Part shown: in pieces, positions 45,842 through 57,310 of the stretch | Position numbering within the stretch: position 1 is the stretch's first letter | Layout of the letters: each line of letters starts with the position of its first letter | DNA from: Notamacropus eugenii | Lineage: Eukaryota; Chordata; Mammalia; Diprotodontia; Macropodidae | NCBI RefSeq assembly: GCF_028372415.1 | Contig: NC_092875.1 | Coordinates: forward strand, 351,870,225-351,934,224 | Reading direction: 5' to 3' | DNA: 64,000 nucleotides | Position numbers and translations under genes: made by a program | Notes under the pieces: model-generated | Database searches by the model: none | What the model was told of the DNA's origin: nothing | What the model saw: the letters and a program-made list of their open reading frames with translations, nothing else

Positions 45842-45851
45842 ACAAGTTTCT
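45842..45851. repeat. ENOSF1 retrocopy target duplication, left
   Basis: ACAAGTTTCT, one mismatch from ACAGGTTTCT at 47347-47356. Confidence 0.65.
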
Positions 45852-47346
45852 TTTTTTTTTCAGGGCTCGTCTTTTTGTTGTGACATTTGTAGGAATGGCA
45901 AAGAATATCAAACATTATGACATAACATTACTTAAAAAGTAGTTTAACATTTGAGTTGCAATACTACATGAAGGCATTAGCAAACATGACAGCACTTCTT
46001 TAAGAAGATGAAGAATATGGCTCAGATCATTTAAATGAATGGTTAAATCTTTATGGTGATTTGAATAATACTGCTATTTTGATGTCAAATCAGACAAGCT
46101 TCCCTCCTTTCTTCCTCATTTAAAATTTATTGGTACAACGGGAAAGAGATATAGTAAGACTAAAAACTTAATTTTGCTGAGTAGCCATGAGTTTCTGCCA
46201 AACTTCACCCTCTGGAAACTGGTGCTTCTTTACAGACTCTTCCTTCATTTCTGTGGAATAGCCAGCATCCTTAGGAGGCATGTAAGAGGTATTTTTGATT
46301 ACTGCAGGATACTTGAAGTGTTCATGCAGATGAGCTACATATTCAGAGACATCCTGGCTTTAAGGCTTCCAGATGCTGAAATACAGTCAAATATTATTAA
46401 ATGCTATATCAACTCACAAAGGTCAATTCCTCCAGCGTGGAGGCAAAAGGAAATTTAAAATCTTTTGGCTTTCTGTAACACAGAGAGACTTTAATTGGCA
46501 CTTTTCCATCTGTAGCTGTCAATCTGGAGAAACTGTAGGGCATCAGCCTATAGGAACTGTTTAAATATCACTCTATTGTGGCACTATTCTCCTGTTGCAA
46601 CACCAATTCCTAATGAGGCTAAGGTCTTAGTGATGGTACCACATCCAAGAATGTCATCAGGGGAGGTCAGTTCCTCAATCCACAGGCTTAAATTCAGCCA
46701 ACTTTAACATCCACTCCACTGCTTCTGGCACATCCCATACATAGCTGGTTAACATCCACCATCAAAACCTTGTTAGGCCCAATCATATCTCTCATAAGTC
46801 TGCGTCTACATATGTCATCTTCAAGACCAGTTCCAACTTTTACATTAAACCTTGTCCAGCCTTCCTTCAGTATTTCACTGCATAAGTGCTTTAACTGCTG
46901 GTCAGAGTAAACCAGCCAGGAATAGGAAGTAGTATGTGCAGGGAAGCCACACTCCAACATCTGTTTTTCTCTTTCCTTTTTGCCAATTCTCCCTTCTGCA
47001 GTATTTCATAGACTTCTTCTTCAGTTAAGGTATCTATGATGTACCTAAAATCTATGCAGGATAGCAGTTGCTTGGGGTCCATGTCATTAAGTAATTTCCA
47101 AAAGGGCTTTCCCTCCTGCTTGGTCCACAAGTCCCACAAGACATTCAAAACAGCTGCTGCAGCCAAATGCACAAGGCCTTTCTCTGAACCAATCACGGCA
47201 TTGGACCCGTAGCCTCCAAGAGAGGTTGGGAAATGGTCATTGTGAACTGACAGCCTGGAGATGCGACCTCCCCCACCATCTTGCCTGCATTTTTCTTGGT
47301 GTGCACTGGAGTAGTAGCCCAAGTCCTGGAGAAGCAGGTAGAGAGG
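45852..47346 (-). pseudogene. ENOSF1: Processed pseudogene of enolase superfamily member 1
   Basis: Intronless minus-strand copy with its A-tail as a T-run at 45852-45860. ENOSF1 is a mandelate-racemase/enolase-superfamily dehydratase (L-fuconate dehydratase type). Recognisable blocks: GRISRLSVHNDHFPTSLGG, GSEKGLVHLAAAAVLNVLWD (47180 region), SCIDFRYIIDTLTEEEVYE, then KEGWTRFNVKVG, RDMIGPNKVLMVDVNQ, and the C-terminus YSTEMKEESVKKHQFPEGEVW, with stop at 46168-46170. Defects: a frameshift just after the start ATG (47277-47279), loss of roughly 60-65 codons between the first two blocks, a frameshift near 46740, stops, and loss of much of the C-terminal catalytic region. The 5' and 3' UTRs are retained; AATAAA lies at 46126-46131, but the copy runs about 270 bp past it. 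It lies inside the L1 ORF2 relic and is non-functional. Confidence 0.9.
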
Positions 47347-47356
47347 ACAGGTTTCT
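47347..47356. repeat. ENOSF1 retrocopy target duplication, right
   Basis: ACAGGTTTCT; the L1 ORF2 text resumes here (...ttataaaggcctaatttctc). Confidence 0.65.
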
Positions 47357-48400
47357 CTTATAAAGGCCTAATTTCTCAAATATATAGAGAACAGGTTCAA
47401 ATTTATAAGACTACAATTCACTCTTCAATTAATAAATGATCAAAGAATATAAATGAATTTTCAGAAAAAGAAATCAAAGTTTTCTATAGTCACATAAAAA
47501 AAATTCCAAAGGATTATTGATTAGATAAATGTACACTAAAACCACTCTGGGGTTCCACTTCACACCTATCAGATCATATGTCAGAAAAGGAAAATCACAA
47601 ATGTTGGAGGGTATGTGGAAAAACTGGAATACTAATACACTGCTGGTGGAGTTACAAACTGATCCAACCATTCTGGAGAGCAATTTGGAACTGTACCCAA
47701 AGAGCTCTAAACTTGAGTATACCCTTTAATCCAGCAATGTCACTACTAGGTCTATATCCCAAAGAGATGAAAGAAGAAGGAACAATATCTATATGTACAA
47801 AAATATTTATAGCAACTCTCTTTGTTTTGGCTAAGAATCAGAAATTGAGGCGATGCCATCAATTACGGAATGGGTAAACAAGTTATGGCATATTATTGTG
47901 ATAGAATATTATTGTACCAAATGAAATGATGAGCAGAATGGTTTCAGAAAAATCTGGAAAGACTTCTCTGAACTGATGCAGAGTGAAGAACACTGTACAC
48001 AGTAACATAGACTGTAAGATGATTAACTGTGAATAACTTAGTTTTTCTGATCAATACAATGATCCAAGACAATTTTGAAGGACTTACGATGAAAAATACT
48101 GTCAACCTCCAGAGAAAAAAACTGATGGAGTGTGAAAGCAGATTGAAGCATACTTTTTTTATTTTATTTTTCTTTAGTTGTTTCTTTTTTTTGTCTGTGT
48201 TTTCTTTGGCATTGTGGATAACATGGAAATATATTTTATATGACTTCACATGTACAATCCATATGGAAATGCTTCCTTTCTCAAGGAAGGGGGGAGGAAG
48301 GAGAAAGGGATTTGGGAACTCAACAATTTTAAAAAGCAAATGTTAATTTTTTACATGTAAATAAGAAGTAGTGAAATAAATAAAATATATAGAGGGAAAA
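47357..48400 (+). pseudogene. L1 ORF2 C-terminus and 3' UTR relic
   Basis: Frame 47578-47877 carries the conserved L1 end: CWRVCGKTGILIHCWWSYKL (20 residues) then IQPFWRAIWN. The 3' UTR follows, with 'gaactgatgcagagtgaagaac', a T-rich/GGGGGAGG section and an A-rich end at about 48400. Confidence 0.85.
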
Positions 48401-48424
48401 GAAATATTTATCAATAAATAAAAA

Positions 48425-49265
48425 TTGCCATCTTTATTCAGAGGACTCACAGTCCTGTATAACTGGTCCTAATCTCTTTCTCTAACTCTTGTATGACATT
48501 TCCAAATACCTATTAAACATTTCAAACTGGCTGGTGCAGAAATATCTCAAACTAACCATTATCCCTCTTTTCCTCAATCTTCCCCCATAATTCTTTTAAT
48601 TAATAATTTAATTAACATGATTCTTCATTTGAACTGTCCCCCAGGTCTGTAATATCAGCATTGTCTTCAGACTTTCACTTTCTCTTGCCTCATACGTTAA
48701 ATCAGTTGCCAAACCTCTCCTTTTCTACTTCCTCAATTCCTTCTCGCCAGTCACACAAGTGACACCTTAGTTCAGGCTCCTAACACCTCTTACCTAGAAT
48801 ATTGCAACAGCTTCCTAATGATTCCCATATTTTGTGTTTCTTTTGATTCAATTCATCTTCCATCCAGTTGCCATAGAGCTTTTCTTCAAGAGCACAGCAA
48901 ATCATGTCACTCCCCTACTCAGTGAATTCTAGGAGGCATTTTTTGCATTTAAGATCAAGTATAATTTTTTCTGTCTTTGAAAGTGCTTCAGGATCTAACC
49001 ACAATCTCTTTCCGGCCTCATTATACATTACTTCCTTTCCCACACTCTATGCTACAGAAAAATTTTGTATATAACTCCATGTACTTATTGTTTATTTTCT
49101 CTATATACTTGTAAATGCACCTGCTATTCCCCCTCACAGCATGAAACTTTCTTGAAAAATAAGGATTGTTACTTTTTGTTATTATTTTTGTATCTATAAT
49201 TCCAGTGGTCCGTCACATAGGAGGATATTGACAAATACTTATCAATGAGTTAACTGACCAATTGG
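48425..49265 (+). mobile_element. LINE L2 3' region
   Basis: Sense L2: 'aaatcagttgccaaacctctcc', 'ttacctagaatattgcaacagcttcc', 'aatcatgtcactcccctactcagtgaattc', 'gcttcaggatctaaccacaatc', and a 3' end near 49200-49260. Confidence 0.75.
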
Positions 49266-49274
49266 TAACCAGGT

Positions 49275-49500
49275 TTGGCATCAAGTACACTTAGGTACAA
49301 GTCATATCTCTGGTAAATACTGGATATGTGACCCCAGGCAAATCATTTAATTCTTCAGGACCTGACATCTCTAAGTTGATCAATTATAGAAAACGCTGCT
49401 GATATGGTTGGCAAAGGGAATTTTCTCATTGAGATTATGCCAATGAAGTTATAGATAAAATGTAATAAAAATAAATGACTGAATGAATAAAAGAATAAAC
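49275..49500 (+). mobile_element. tRNA-derived SINE
   Basis: 'ttggcatcaagtacacttaggtacaagtc', 'tggatatgtgaccccaggcaaatca', then the 3' half 'gggaattttctcattgagattatgccaatgaagttatag' and an A-rich GAAT tail. Confidence 0.7.
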
Positions 49501-49715
49501 AAAAACCATAAATAATGTAGATCCAGTGAAGGCAAAAATCATCTTTGCAAGTATGTGTGATAAAAATGCAAAGATATTTTATAGATCTTTATCTATTCAA
49601 ATGCATAATATTCAATAAATATATTTATTTGTATGTTTATCATTTTATATATCTCTCAGTTCCTCAGTTACTTTGAATTAATAAACAATTTCCATTGTAC
49701 TTTATAAGTTAGGTG
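49501..49715. other. AT-rich, nothing recognised
   Basis: Low-complexity AT-rich stretch. Confidence 0.5.
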
Positions 49716-50423
49716 TTCATTTAAAAAAAGAATGAGACCCTTCTATCAGGAGTACATTCCATGCCCAGGAATCTGCTACTTGACAGCACTCATGATTCTG
49801 AGATTCTAGTTAATTCTTCAGCCTGATGGGAATAGATTTTGTCACTGCTCAAGCTTGACCTTTACTGAAGTGCCAAGTCTGGGAAGGTTCCCTTCTGTTT
49901 ATCTAAAGTCTGCATTGTTCAGTTAAAGGTGAGGGAAATGCGTGAATCAGCAAAGGGCAGTGGGTCTACTGGGGTCCCTTTCTAGGACTTTAAGGAGAAA
50001 TGATTAGATGAACTTCCACTGAACATTTCACTGCCCTTTTGTTGTTTTAGGAAGGTCATTGAAGTGAACTTTGGTGACTCATGCCTAGCACAAAAATGCA
50101 AATTGTCTCAACCCAAACTCAGCATTTGACCAAGAAGAGTATTCTTTTTTAAAAAAATGTGCAGCGCCTCCCATTCAAGGCTTTGTATACATAAGAAAAA
50201 TGGGACACTGCCCTGTTTGTTTTCTTGCTTTGAATAAGGCACTTTGAATAGGAATATCAAATCCTTTGTTTTAATGGTCAATAACAGTTCCTTCAACAGT
50301 TATAATGTCCAATCCTAGGCCAAGATGAAAGCAATAAATGTGATGGGTAGATGGCCTACAGGTTCAAAATGTTCTAAGAAAAATCATGTCACAAAAGAGA
50401 GGATTGATATGTTTAAGCTCCAG
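49716..50423. other. Repeat-poor island (candidate non-coding element)
   Basis: No repeat recognised in about 700 bp. It contains motifs such as TGACCTTTA (49857), TTTATCTAAAG, GTGAACTTTGGTGACTCA (about 50064) and ATGCAAAT (50096), which resemble nuclear-receptor, GATA, AP-1 and POU sites. Function is inference. Confidence 0.35.
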
Positions 50424-50912
50424 AACAGGGGTTCTTCCATTTATTTATTTATTTTTATTTCATGGACTCCTTTGACAATCCAATGAAGCTTATGGATGAT
50501 ACTCTGGTGGAATATGTTTTTGTTTGTTTTAATATTGAAGGAAATTCTAAATTTTAGTTAGAGATTAGTGAATGGTAGTAATAATAATAGGTAATATTTA
50601 TATCATGCTTACTATGTGCCAGGTACTCTGCTGAGCACTTATAATTATTATCTCATTTTATTCTCATAATAACTCTTCTTTGTAGGTGCTGTTATTGTCC
50701 CCATTTTACAGATGAAAAAACTGAAGCAAGCATGTTAAGTAACTTGCCCAGGGTCACACATTTAGTAAGTGTCTGAGACCAGATTTAAACTGAGATATTC
50801 CTGACTCAAAGCCTGCCCACTCTATCGCGTTCAAATTTATATCACCCTGAAATCTATCCACTGACTCTTTGGGGGTCCATAGATGCCTGGTTCAAAACTC
50901 CTACTTTAAACT
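50424..50912 (+). mobile_element. hAT-like MITE split by a MIR
   Basis: Left part about 50424-50572 (caggggttcttcc, tttcatggactcctttgac). Right part about 50860-50912 (tttgggggtccatagatgcctggttcaaaactcct). The same family as 18826-19022; a MIR occupies the middle. Confidence 0.6.
50573..50845 (-). mobile_element. MIR-type SINE
   Basis: Antisense: 'cttactatgtgccaggtactctgctgagcac', 'ccccattttacagatgaaaaaactg', 'aacttgcccagggtcacaca'. Confidence 0.85.
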
Positions 50913-51540
50913 GATAAGATTCTACACTAACTGAATTAAAATTTAAACAAACCTTCTACTACAATTCTATGATGATACCTCTTTCTAGTATGGGTAGAGG
51001 ACAGAGATGAGGATGTGAGCTATGACTCTGCCAGTGTAGAGAAGGCTATAACTAGGTCCTACCAAATAGGAAAGACTTCAAGTATGGGATCAAGGATGAA
51101 GAGTGGGTTATTGTCTGAGGGCTAGGTTCATTTTGAAATTGTTCTTTACCAGAGTGACTCTTACATGTTGAATCTTTCAACTATGACAACTCCTAAAGGT
51201 GATCTATTAACTTACAGGGAGGGTTGCAATCTGTATCAGTAGAGGGAGTGCTTGGAGTATTGATATTTGTCAAAATTTTTTTTTTATTCTAAGATAATAT
51301 ATTAGCTCTAGTTATGTTTCCAAGCCAGCTGAAGACACAGTATGAGCCATGTTTGTGGCTTTTCTTGGTTGCCTTTTTTGTTTTCAGCAATATTCCAATT
51401 CCACAAAACCAGAATTGAGTATGTGGCATTCTAAATTGGCCATGAAACCAGAAGAAAATATCGAACATGTCAGGAACCTGGGTTTCTAATATAATGTGCC
51501 AGAATTTGATTTGCTGAAAAGTCTCCTCATAGATTAAATG
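50913..51540. other. No recognisable feature
   Basis: No repeat or exon recognised. The 89-codon minus frame at 51289-51558 overlaps an L2 end and has no family features. Confidence 0.4.
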
Positions 51541-51880
51541 GATAGATAGACAGAGCATTTATTAGCCAATTATTCTGTGCCAGATACTGCCCTAAGAACT
51601 GGAGATAATGCCAACTCTACCCCAAAGCCAAAAAAAAACCAAAAAAAACAGTCAATCCCTACCATAGAAGAGCTTACACTCTAATGGAAGATAACATTTA
51701 ATGAGGAATTCCAAGGTAGTAAAGAACTCCACTGGAGAGGAGTGGGTAGCTGTTGAAGAGGAGACAGAGAAATGACTTTTGCAGGGTCATACTGAATAAG
51801 TATCAGAGGCAGGATTAGAATCCCAATCCTCGGACTGCAGAGTGAGTGCTTTTCCCACTGTACCACCATTCCCCTTTAGT
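51541..51880 (-). mobile_element. L2 3' end and MIR fragment
   Basis: L2 about 51550-51700: 'tctgtgccagatactgccctaagaactgg', 'agagcttacactctaatgg'. MIR about 51730-51880: 'gcaggattagaatcccaatcc', 'cttttcccactgtaccacc'. Confidence 0.7.
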
Positions 51881-52450
51881 CCTCACACATTATATTCTTC
51901 TTTACTTCAGAATGGGAAAATTATTGATTCCAAAGCTAAAATGCATCCCTTCTTAACTTTTACTACATGTCAAAAATGATGGAATATGAAACAGGTCTTT
52001 TAATCACAAAATCCAGCTAGAGTTTTGTCATGTGAAAGAGTCAATGTTCACAGAAACTGGACTAGAACTGGATTAAGGACCAAAAAGAAACACAAATGCT
52101 TTATTTAGCACTTTTCCTCTAAGCTATATAGTATTGTGGGAATGTCCTTAAATATGTGCATGTGAAACTAGTTATTTTGCCCTCTGACTTTTTAAATTAA
52201 TGATCCTATGGGAAAGACATTCTTATACATGATATGATTTTTTTCCTTGAAAAACTATTAAAGTTAAAAACTGCACAATTCATTTAGAGTAAAATAAAAT
52301 AAGCACCTCAAGAACCATACCCAAAAACCCAAAATAACCACAGCCAACCAAAAATTACCTGTGCAAATTATCTAGTGGAAACAAAACAGAATACTAAATG
52401 TACATATATGAGACATATATCCTGAAAAGGATACATGATTTAGTCAGGAA
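51881..52450. other. No recognisable feature
   Basis: AT-rich; nothing recognised. Confidence 0.4.
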
Positions 52451-52454
52451 AAGT

Positions 52455-52595
52455 CATAACACCAAAGGAATTCCTGAGGTACCTAGAAGTTGAGTGACTT
52501 TACAAAGGTCACCCAGGTAATAAGCATAACTGACATGATTTTAAATCAAGGCCTTTAAAGACATTATTGATCATCCATTCACCATTTCATATTGC
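52455..52595 (-). mobile_element. MIR-type SINE fragment
   Basis: 'gagtgactttacaaaggtcacccaggtaataagc'. Confidence 0.55.
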
Positions 52596-52604
52596 CCCAA
52601 ACCA

Positions 52605-52790
52605 TCCTCCCTCTCTCTCTCTCTGTCTCTCTCCCTATCTAGTGTACACACACACACATACACACACACACACACACATGCATGTATGTAAGCATATATA
52701 CACACATATATATAAGTATGTATATATGCATACATGAGTATGTGTGTCTGTCTGTTGGTCTCTGTGTAGTTACATAGATATATACATATA
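52605..52790. repeat. Compound CT/CA/TATG microsatellite
   Basis: CT run, CA run, then TATA/TATG units and a TGTG/TCTG run. Confidence 0.9.
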
Positions 52791-53062
52791 AGGTCATCTA
52801 GTGCTAGTTAACTTGATTTCTAAAGGCCATCAGAGGCATAAGAACTGGTGTCTAGCATTTTTTACTGAGTTTTTCTTTTGCAAAGGACCTAGGCAAAGTT
52901 ACTTATCCTTTACTAAAAAGGATGTAGAGTTATATCTCATTATCTCTATTATCTGCTCTGATATCCTAAGACTTCATCAAGTGGATTAGTGGAGGACTCA
53001 ATCAGATATCTCCTGATCCGTGCCCCTGCTACCTATCCACAGAGCTCTCTCCTACAGGGTTT

Positions 53063-53300
53063 TATAGTTTGTCCTTCATTCTCAAAGAGGGCCATGACAT
53101 AAGGAAGATGATGATAAGAGTTGCAAATGAATTGGATTTAAGTGAGGGAGGGCTGTGCAAAGTCACCAGTCTCACTTTTTCCTCCAGAGCCATGAGTTCA
53201 TTGACTAGATATAGATCAGGACAACTTTAGATGGCCCTGGATGTAGTGGGAGATCTTGGTCTTTTTAAGCTCAGGTCTTTCTGAAGGCACTATGCTCTGA
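53063..53300 (-). mobile_element. Unclassified marsupial retroposon, inverted copy
   Basis: Reverse complement of the 17.9-kb family: 'gtttgtccttcattctcaaagagggccatgac', 'gtgggagatcttggt'. Confidence 0.7.
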
Positions 53301-53491
53301 GCTTAAACAGACTGGGATTCATTTTGGAGGGTCTACCTCCAAAGACTTCTCTCTTTCTCCTGTGAGAAAAAGTTTAGTTTCTTGGCTTTACCCCTAAAGT
53401 AATTGGGGAAATCTCTAAAGCAAAGCTTGAATATGGCTCATGTCTAAAGACAACCCAAAATATGGGTAGTAGAATCTATTTAAGAAAAAGT

Positions 53492-53627
53492 ACTCTCTCT
53501 GTCTCTCTCTGTCTCTGTCTCTCTGGCTCTCTGTCTCTCTCTCTCTGGCTCTGTCTCTCTCTCTGTCTTTCTCTCTCTGTCTCTCTGTCTCTCTGTCTCT
53601 CTGTCTCTCTCTGTCTCTCTGTCTTTC

Positions 53628-53683
<56 letters not shown>

Positions 53684-53695
53684 TCTCTTTCTACA
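53492..53695. repeat. Long CT/TCTG polypyrimidine tract
   Basis: About 200 bp of CT with regular G interruptions, ending in a pure CT run near 53637-53670. A short TA run follows at 53696-53710. Long Ser/Leu and Arg/Glu frames here are artefacts. Confidence 0.95.
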
Positions 53696-53710
53696 TATAT
53701 ATATATATAT

Positions 53711-55065
53711 TGCCAACAGAGAAGTATAGAAAAGATTCAAAGAGCAAATGCAAGAAAGCTAAACCTTCAATTACACTATTGCACTCACTACATTCCCTTA
53801 ATCCCTGAGGATAAGGAAAGCTTTACAGGCCAACGGGGTGTATGTTCTAACATTCCTCTCTGAACTGAACTGTCTAAGCATTTCATAATGTTCAGACAAC
53901 CTGACCAACCATATAATGACTCTCTTTAGATATTTTTTGAGCTGTAGCTTGCTCCTGGTAGTAGATATACCCCACCAACTCCCAATTCCCATTCCCTGCC
54001 ACTGTCTCTGCCTTCCCACACCTCCATATTCCTGCTCTGACATAAATCACCTTCCCCTGGGGCAATTGGTACCTGATTTAGAAACTCAAGAATTCTTGAG
54101 TTAGTCATCAGTGATGGAAATATTCATTTCTCTGCGTTGATGGTCCTTGTTGCATAATCAGGTAAAGGAGCAGAAAGCAGCAGAAGTAGTCAGGGACACA
54201 GGGGCTTGTTTCTGGCTCCCCTAGGCAATTACAAATAGATCATCCACATTTCTTAAGCAAATCATTATTGCCGCTGAAAATGGGTGAGAGAGCTAGAAAC
54301 TCTTCCCACCCCCTTAGTAGAATATTAGAAGATTCCAAAAGAGAAGCAGAGCCATTTCTTATGTTTCTTCTTGTAGTCTACAATGAGTCATCATTGACTC
54401 AAACTTCTGGTCATAGAACCAAGCAGAAATTGTTCTGTCATACACAGAAAAGCAAATTTCCTTCATTATGAAGCTGCAGGGAATGATGAGATCCATGGTA
54501 GATGCCCTGTCATGTCACACGGTGAATTGGGGATGATAAACTGTCTAGAAGCCCCTCAAATTAATCCTCTGTTATACTCTTCTCAGCCCCAGCAAAATAT
54601 TTACTATCACATCAAATCAAACCATAACCCCAGTTCTAGATGACTTTGTGGGAAAGTGGTTTGGGGATTGGGACTCAGTCATGGTTATCTTCAGTGCCTC
54701 AGGTTCCCTCAAGTTCCTTATACTAGAAAGTCACTGTCAAGTCCACTTGATACAGTCCTTAATTGTCTCCTAAGAGTCATACAAAGAATCTCAGAAAAAT
54801 TCATTAACCACAATTCTTAGATAATCCCCAAACTAACAGTCTCTTGTGAAGGGTCAGATCTGTCTTAGTTAGTTGGCTTGGACATTACCCTCACACCCAA
54901 ATATAGTTATACAAATATAACAAATAGTATTTCACAAATTTCTAACTTCCCTTGGTACTTATAAGCATCATTTGTCCCAAGCGAAAACAATTAGAAATGA
55001 ACAAAATTAAAATAAAGCAATGTAGTCAACATTTAAGTGCCTACCAGTGTCAAACTTGGTATGGA
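53711..55065. other. No recognisable feature
   Basis: About 1.35 kb without recognised repeats or genes. Small frames (53916-54108, 54268-54471) show no motif. Confidence 0.4.
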
Positions 55066-55067
55066 GA

Positions 55068-55320
55068 ATTTATATATACATATATACACATATACATATA
55101 CATACATATACATACACACATACACATACATACATATGGACACATACATACACACATGCACACACATACATATATACATACATATATATATATATTGAGG
55201 GTCAGGATGGAGCCCAGTTGACAAGTTCAGGATATATATGTGTGTGTATGTGTGTGTGTATGTATGTACATATATGTACATATGTATGTATACACATATA
55301 CAGATATACATATATGTGAA
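55068..55320. repeat. Inverted TACA/TGTA microsatellite
   Basis: TACA/CATA units (about 55068-55196) face TGTG/TGTA units (about 55236-55318) across a 40-bp spacer, so the arms are broadly complementary. Confidence 0.9.
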
Positions 55321-55364
55321 TTCATAATAAACACACAAGTAACTCAATATAGTTAATTCCAAGG

Positions 55365-57310
55365 TAATCATAGATAGTGGAAAAAGAAATTGCAGAGATC
55401 AGGAAAGGCTTCATGTAAGAGATGGTGCTTACACCATGCTTTGAAGAGATGGATTCTATGAGGTAAACATGATCAAAGAGAGGCTGCATTTCAAGTATGG
55501 AGGACAGTTAGAACAAATGCACAGAGATGGGAGCTGGAGAAGAATATATGTATAGGTATATATACATATATATTATATTAATTATACTCATATTATGAAA
55601 GCAATAAAAGGCTACTGAAGTTTATTAAGTAGGTAAGTGCGATATCTGTACTTAATTATGTGGAAAAGAGATTGCAGTGGGGAGGAATCTGAGGCAGAGT
55701 GATTACACATGACTGTAGATATATGAACACACACATATAAATGATACAAAAATGAGGAGCAAAGAAAACCAAGAATGAAAAGTCAGATGGGTAGGAAGAA
55801 AACCAGGAGAGAGCAGAGAGGAGAGAATATCCAGAAAGAGAGGTTGGTAAACAGTGTGAAAGTCAGCAGAAAATTCAAGAAGAATGAGGATGAATTCAAA
55901 ATTAGCTTAATTGCTATTTTAGAGATCACTGGTGACTTTGTAGAAAGATTTTCACTTGAATTAGTTGGGAAGCCAGATTATAAAGTGTTAAAGAGGGAGG
56001 AAGAGGAAGTATGGGCAACAAGTGTACATAGTTTTTTATTGGAGCTTGGATGAGACAAGGAGGAAGGATCTTATAGATTGGAGGGATCTAATTAAGGGTT
56101 TTGTTTAAGGATGGAGAAGACTTGGGCCTTTGAAGGCATGAGGGAAGAAAATAGTAGATAAGGAGAGATTGAAGATTGTTGGAAAGAAGGATTGATTGAG
56201 GAAGCAATCTGGTGGAGAAGATGTGATGTGATGGCATCAAGGGCATATGTAAAGGGATCAGTCAGCTAGGAGAAAGATCACCTAATTGCTTAAGACTTAA
56301 GGAAAAGAGGAGAGAAGTGGAATGATGTTAAGGTGGGTTGAGAGGAAGAGAATGGGAATTCACTTCATTAAAGAGGTGATCATCTCAGGTAGGAGGAAGG
56401 AGAAGTTGGTAAGAAAGAAGAGCTGGTTTGGAGCACCTCACATGAGAAATAAAGGCCAGACATGAGGAATCAATTAGAGAGAAGTAAATGGATTTTCCTA
56501 GCTGATGTTAGATAACATAACTTTTTTGTATCCTCAGTCAGCTTTATTGTGTGTTCATCCAGCTTCATTCAACAATATGTGAGGTGGATTAGTGGAGTCA
56601 AGGTGAGAAGGTAATCCAGTGTTGGATTTTGCAAGATATGAGAAGCAATAGGACAAGAGAGCAAGGGATATGAGAATACAGAACAAAGTGGATTTGAAAT
56701 AGTTTGCTATAAGTTTAATACAGAGTAAAGGGAAATCAGAGCAAGATTAGTGGCAGGAGAAAATGCTGATGGATAGAGAAATCAAAGATTGTAATGTGGG
56801 TAAAAGAAAATGTTTAGAAGAAGTGAGTCACAGGAAGAGGTGGAAATGAGGGGGGTCATGATCAGATAAAAAAAGTAAGAGTTTTTGATCAAAAAAGTAG
56901 AACATGTGGCCAAGGTGTGGTCACCTCTGTGGGTCACTGAGATGGAGTGGAGGAATAAGTGAGTCATATATTTTGAGGAGGAGAAACTGGGAAGGTAGGT
57001 TATTTGAAAGATTATCAACCTAAATAGTGAAGCCCCCTTTTATAAGGGTAGATGTTAGGAGGAGGGGAGTACAGTGATTCAGGCACTGAATTCCTTGTGA
57101 AAGGAGTGAGAATAACCTGGGAAGCAGTACATAATAGCCACCATAATCTACATAAGATAAAACATTCTCTTAGATTGAACTTCACAGAAGAGAAAATTTC
57201 TGAGTTTTAGTGACAAAGGGAGAGGCCGGACTTTTTAGTGGGGAACCAGTTTCTCAGGGATATGAGAACAGCAAAATCAGAACTAGAAAGGGTAGCCATG
57301 GATTCAAGTG
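55365..57310 (-). mobile_element. Long LINE L2 relic
   Basis: About 1.9 kb of antisense L2. The 3' end side is at about 55365-55720 (aggcttcatgtaagagatgg, aaggctactgaagtttattaag). The RT part at about 55780-56250, in minus translation, contains DPFTYALDAITSHLLHQIAS (family 'TC.LDPIPS.LL') and 'FSILKQN' (family 'LKK'). More 5' sequence continues to about 57310. All frames are broken. Confidence 0.65.

Larger units (their letters stand above)
40330..48400 (+). mobile_element. Old near full-length L1, host of two later insertions
   Basis: Sense-strand L1: ORF1 relic (40380-41126), inter-ORF spacer, ORF2 endonuclease (about 41680-42560), reverse transcriptase (about 42560-43352 and 44401-45841), ORF2 C-terminus and 3' UTR (47357-48400). 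Removing the LTR (43353-44400) and the ENOSF1 retrocopy (45852-47346), each with one target duplication, leaves about 5.5 kb. Every domain is broken. The CpG-rich 5' UTR seen in the HAL1 copy is not present, so it is probably slightly 5'-truncated. Confidence 0.85.

Noticed and set aside
46174..46564. Plus-strand frames of 94 and 63 codons.
   Set aside because: Antisense shadows of the ENOSF1 retrocopy.
48029..48346. Overlapping 105- and 131-codon frames on opposite strands.
   Set aside because: They sit in the 3' UTR of the old L1; low-complexity Phe/Lys translations.
53462..53863. 133-codon Ser/Leu-rich plus frame and 86-codon Arg/Glu minus frame.
   Set aside because: Products of the CT/TCTG tract, with periodic composition and no start context or homology.
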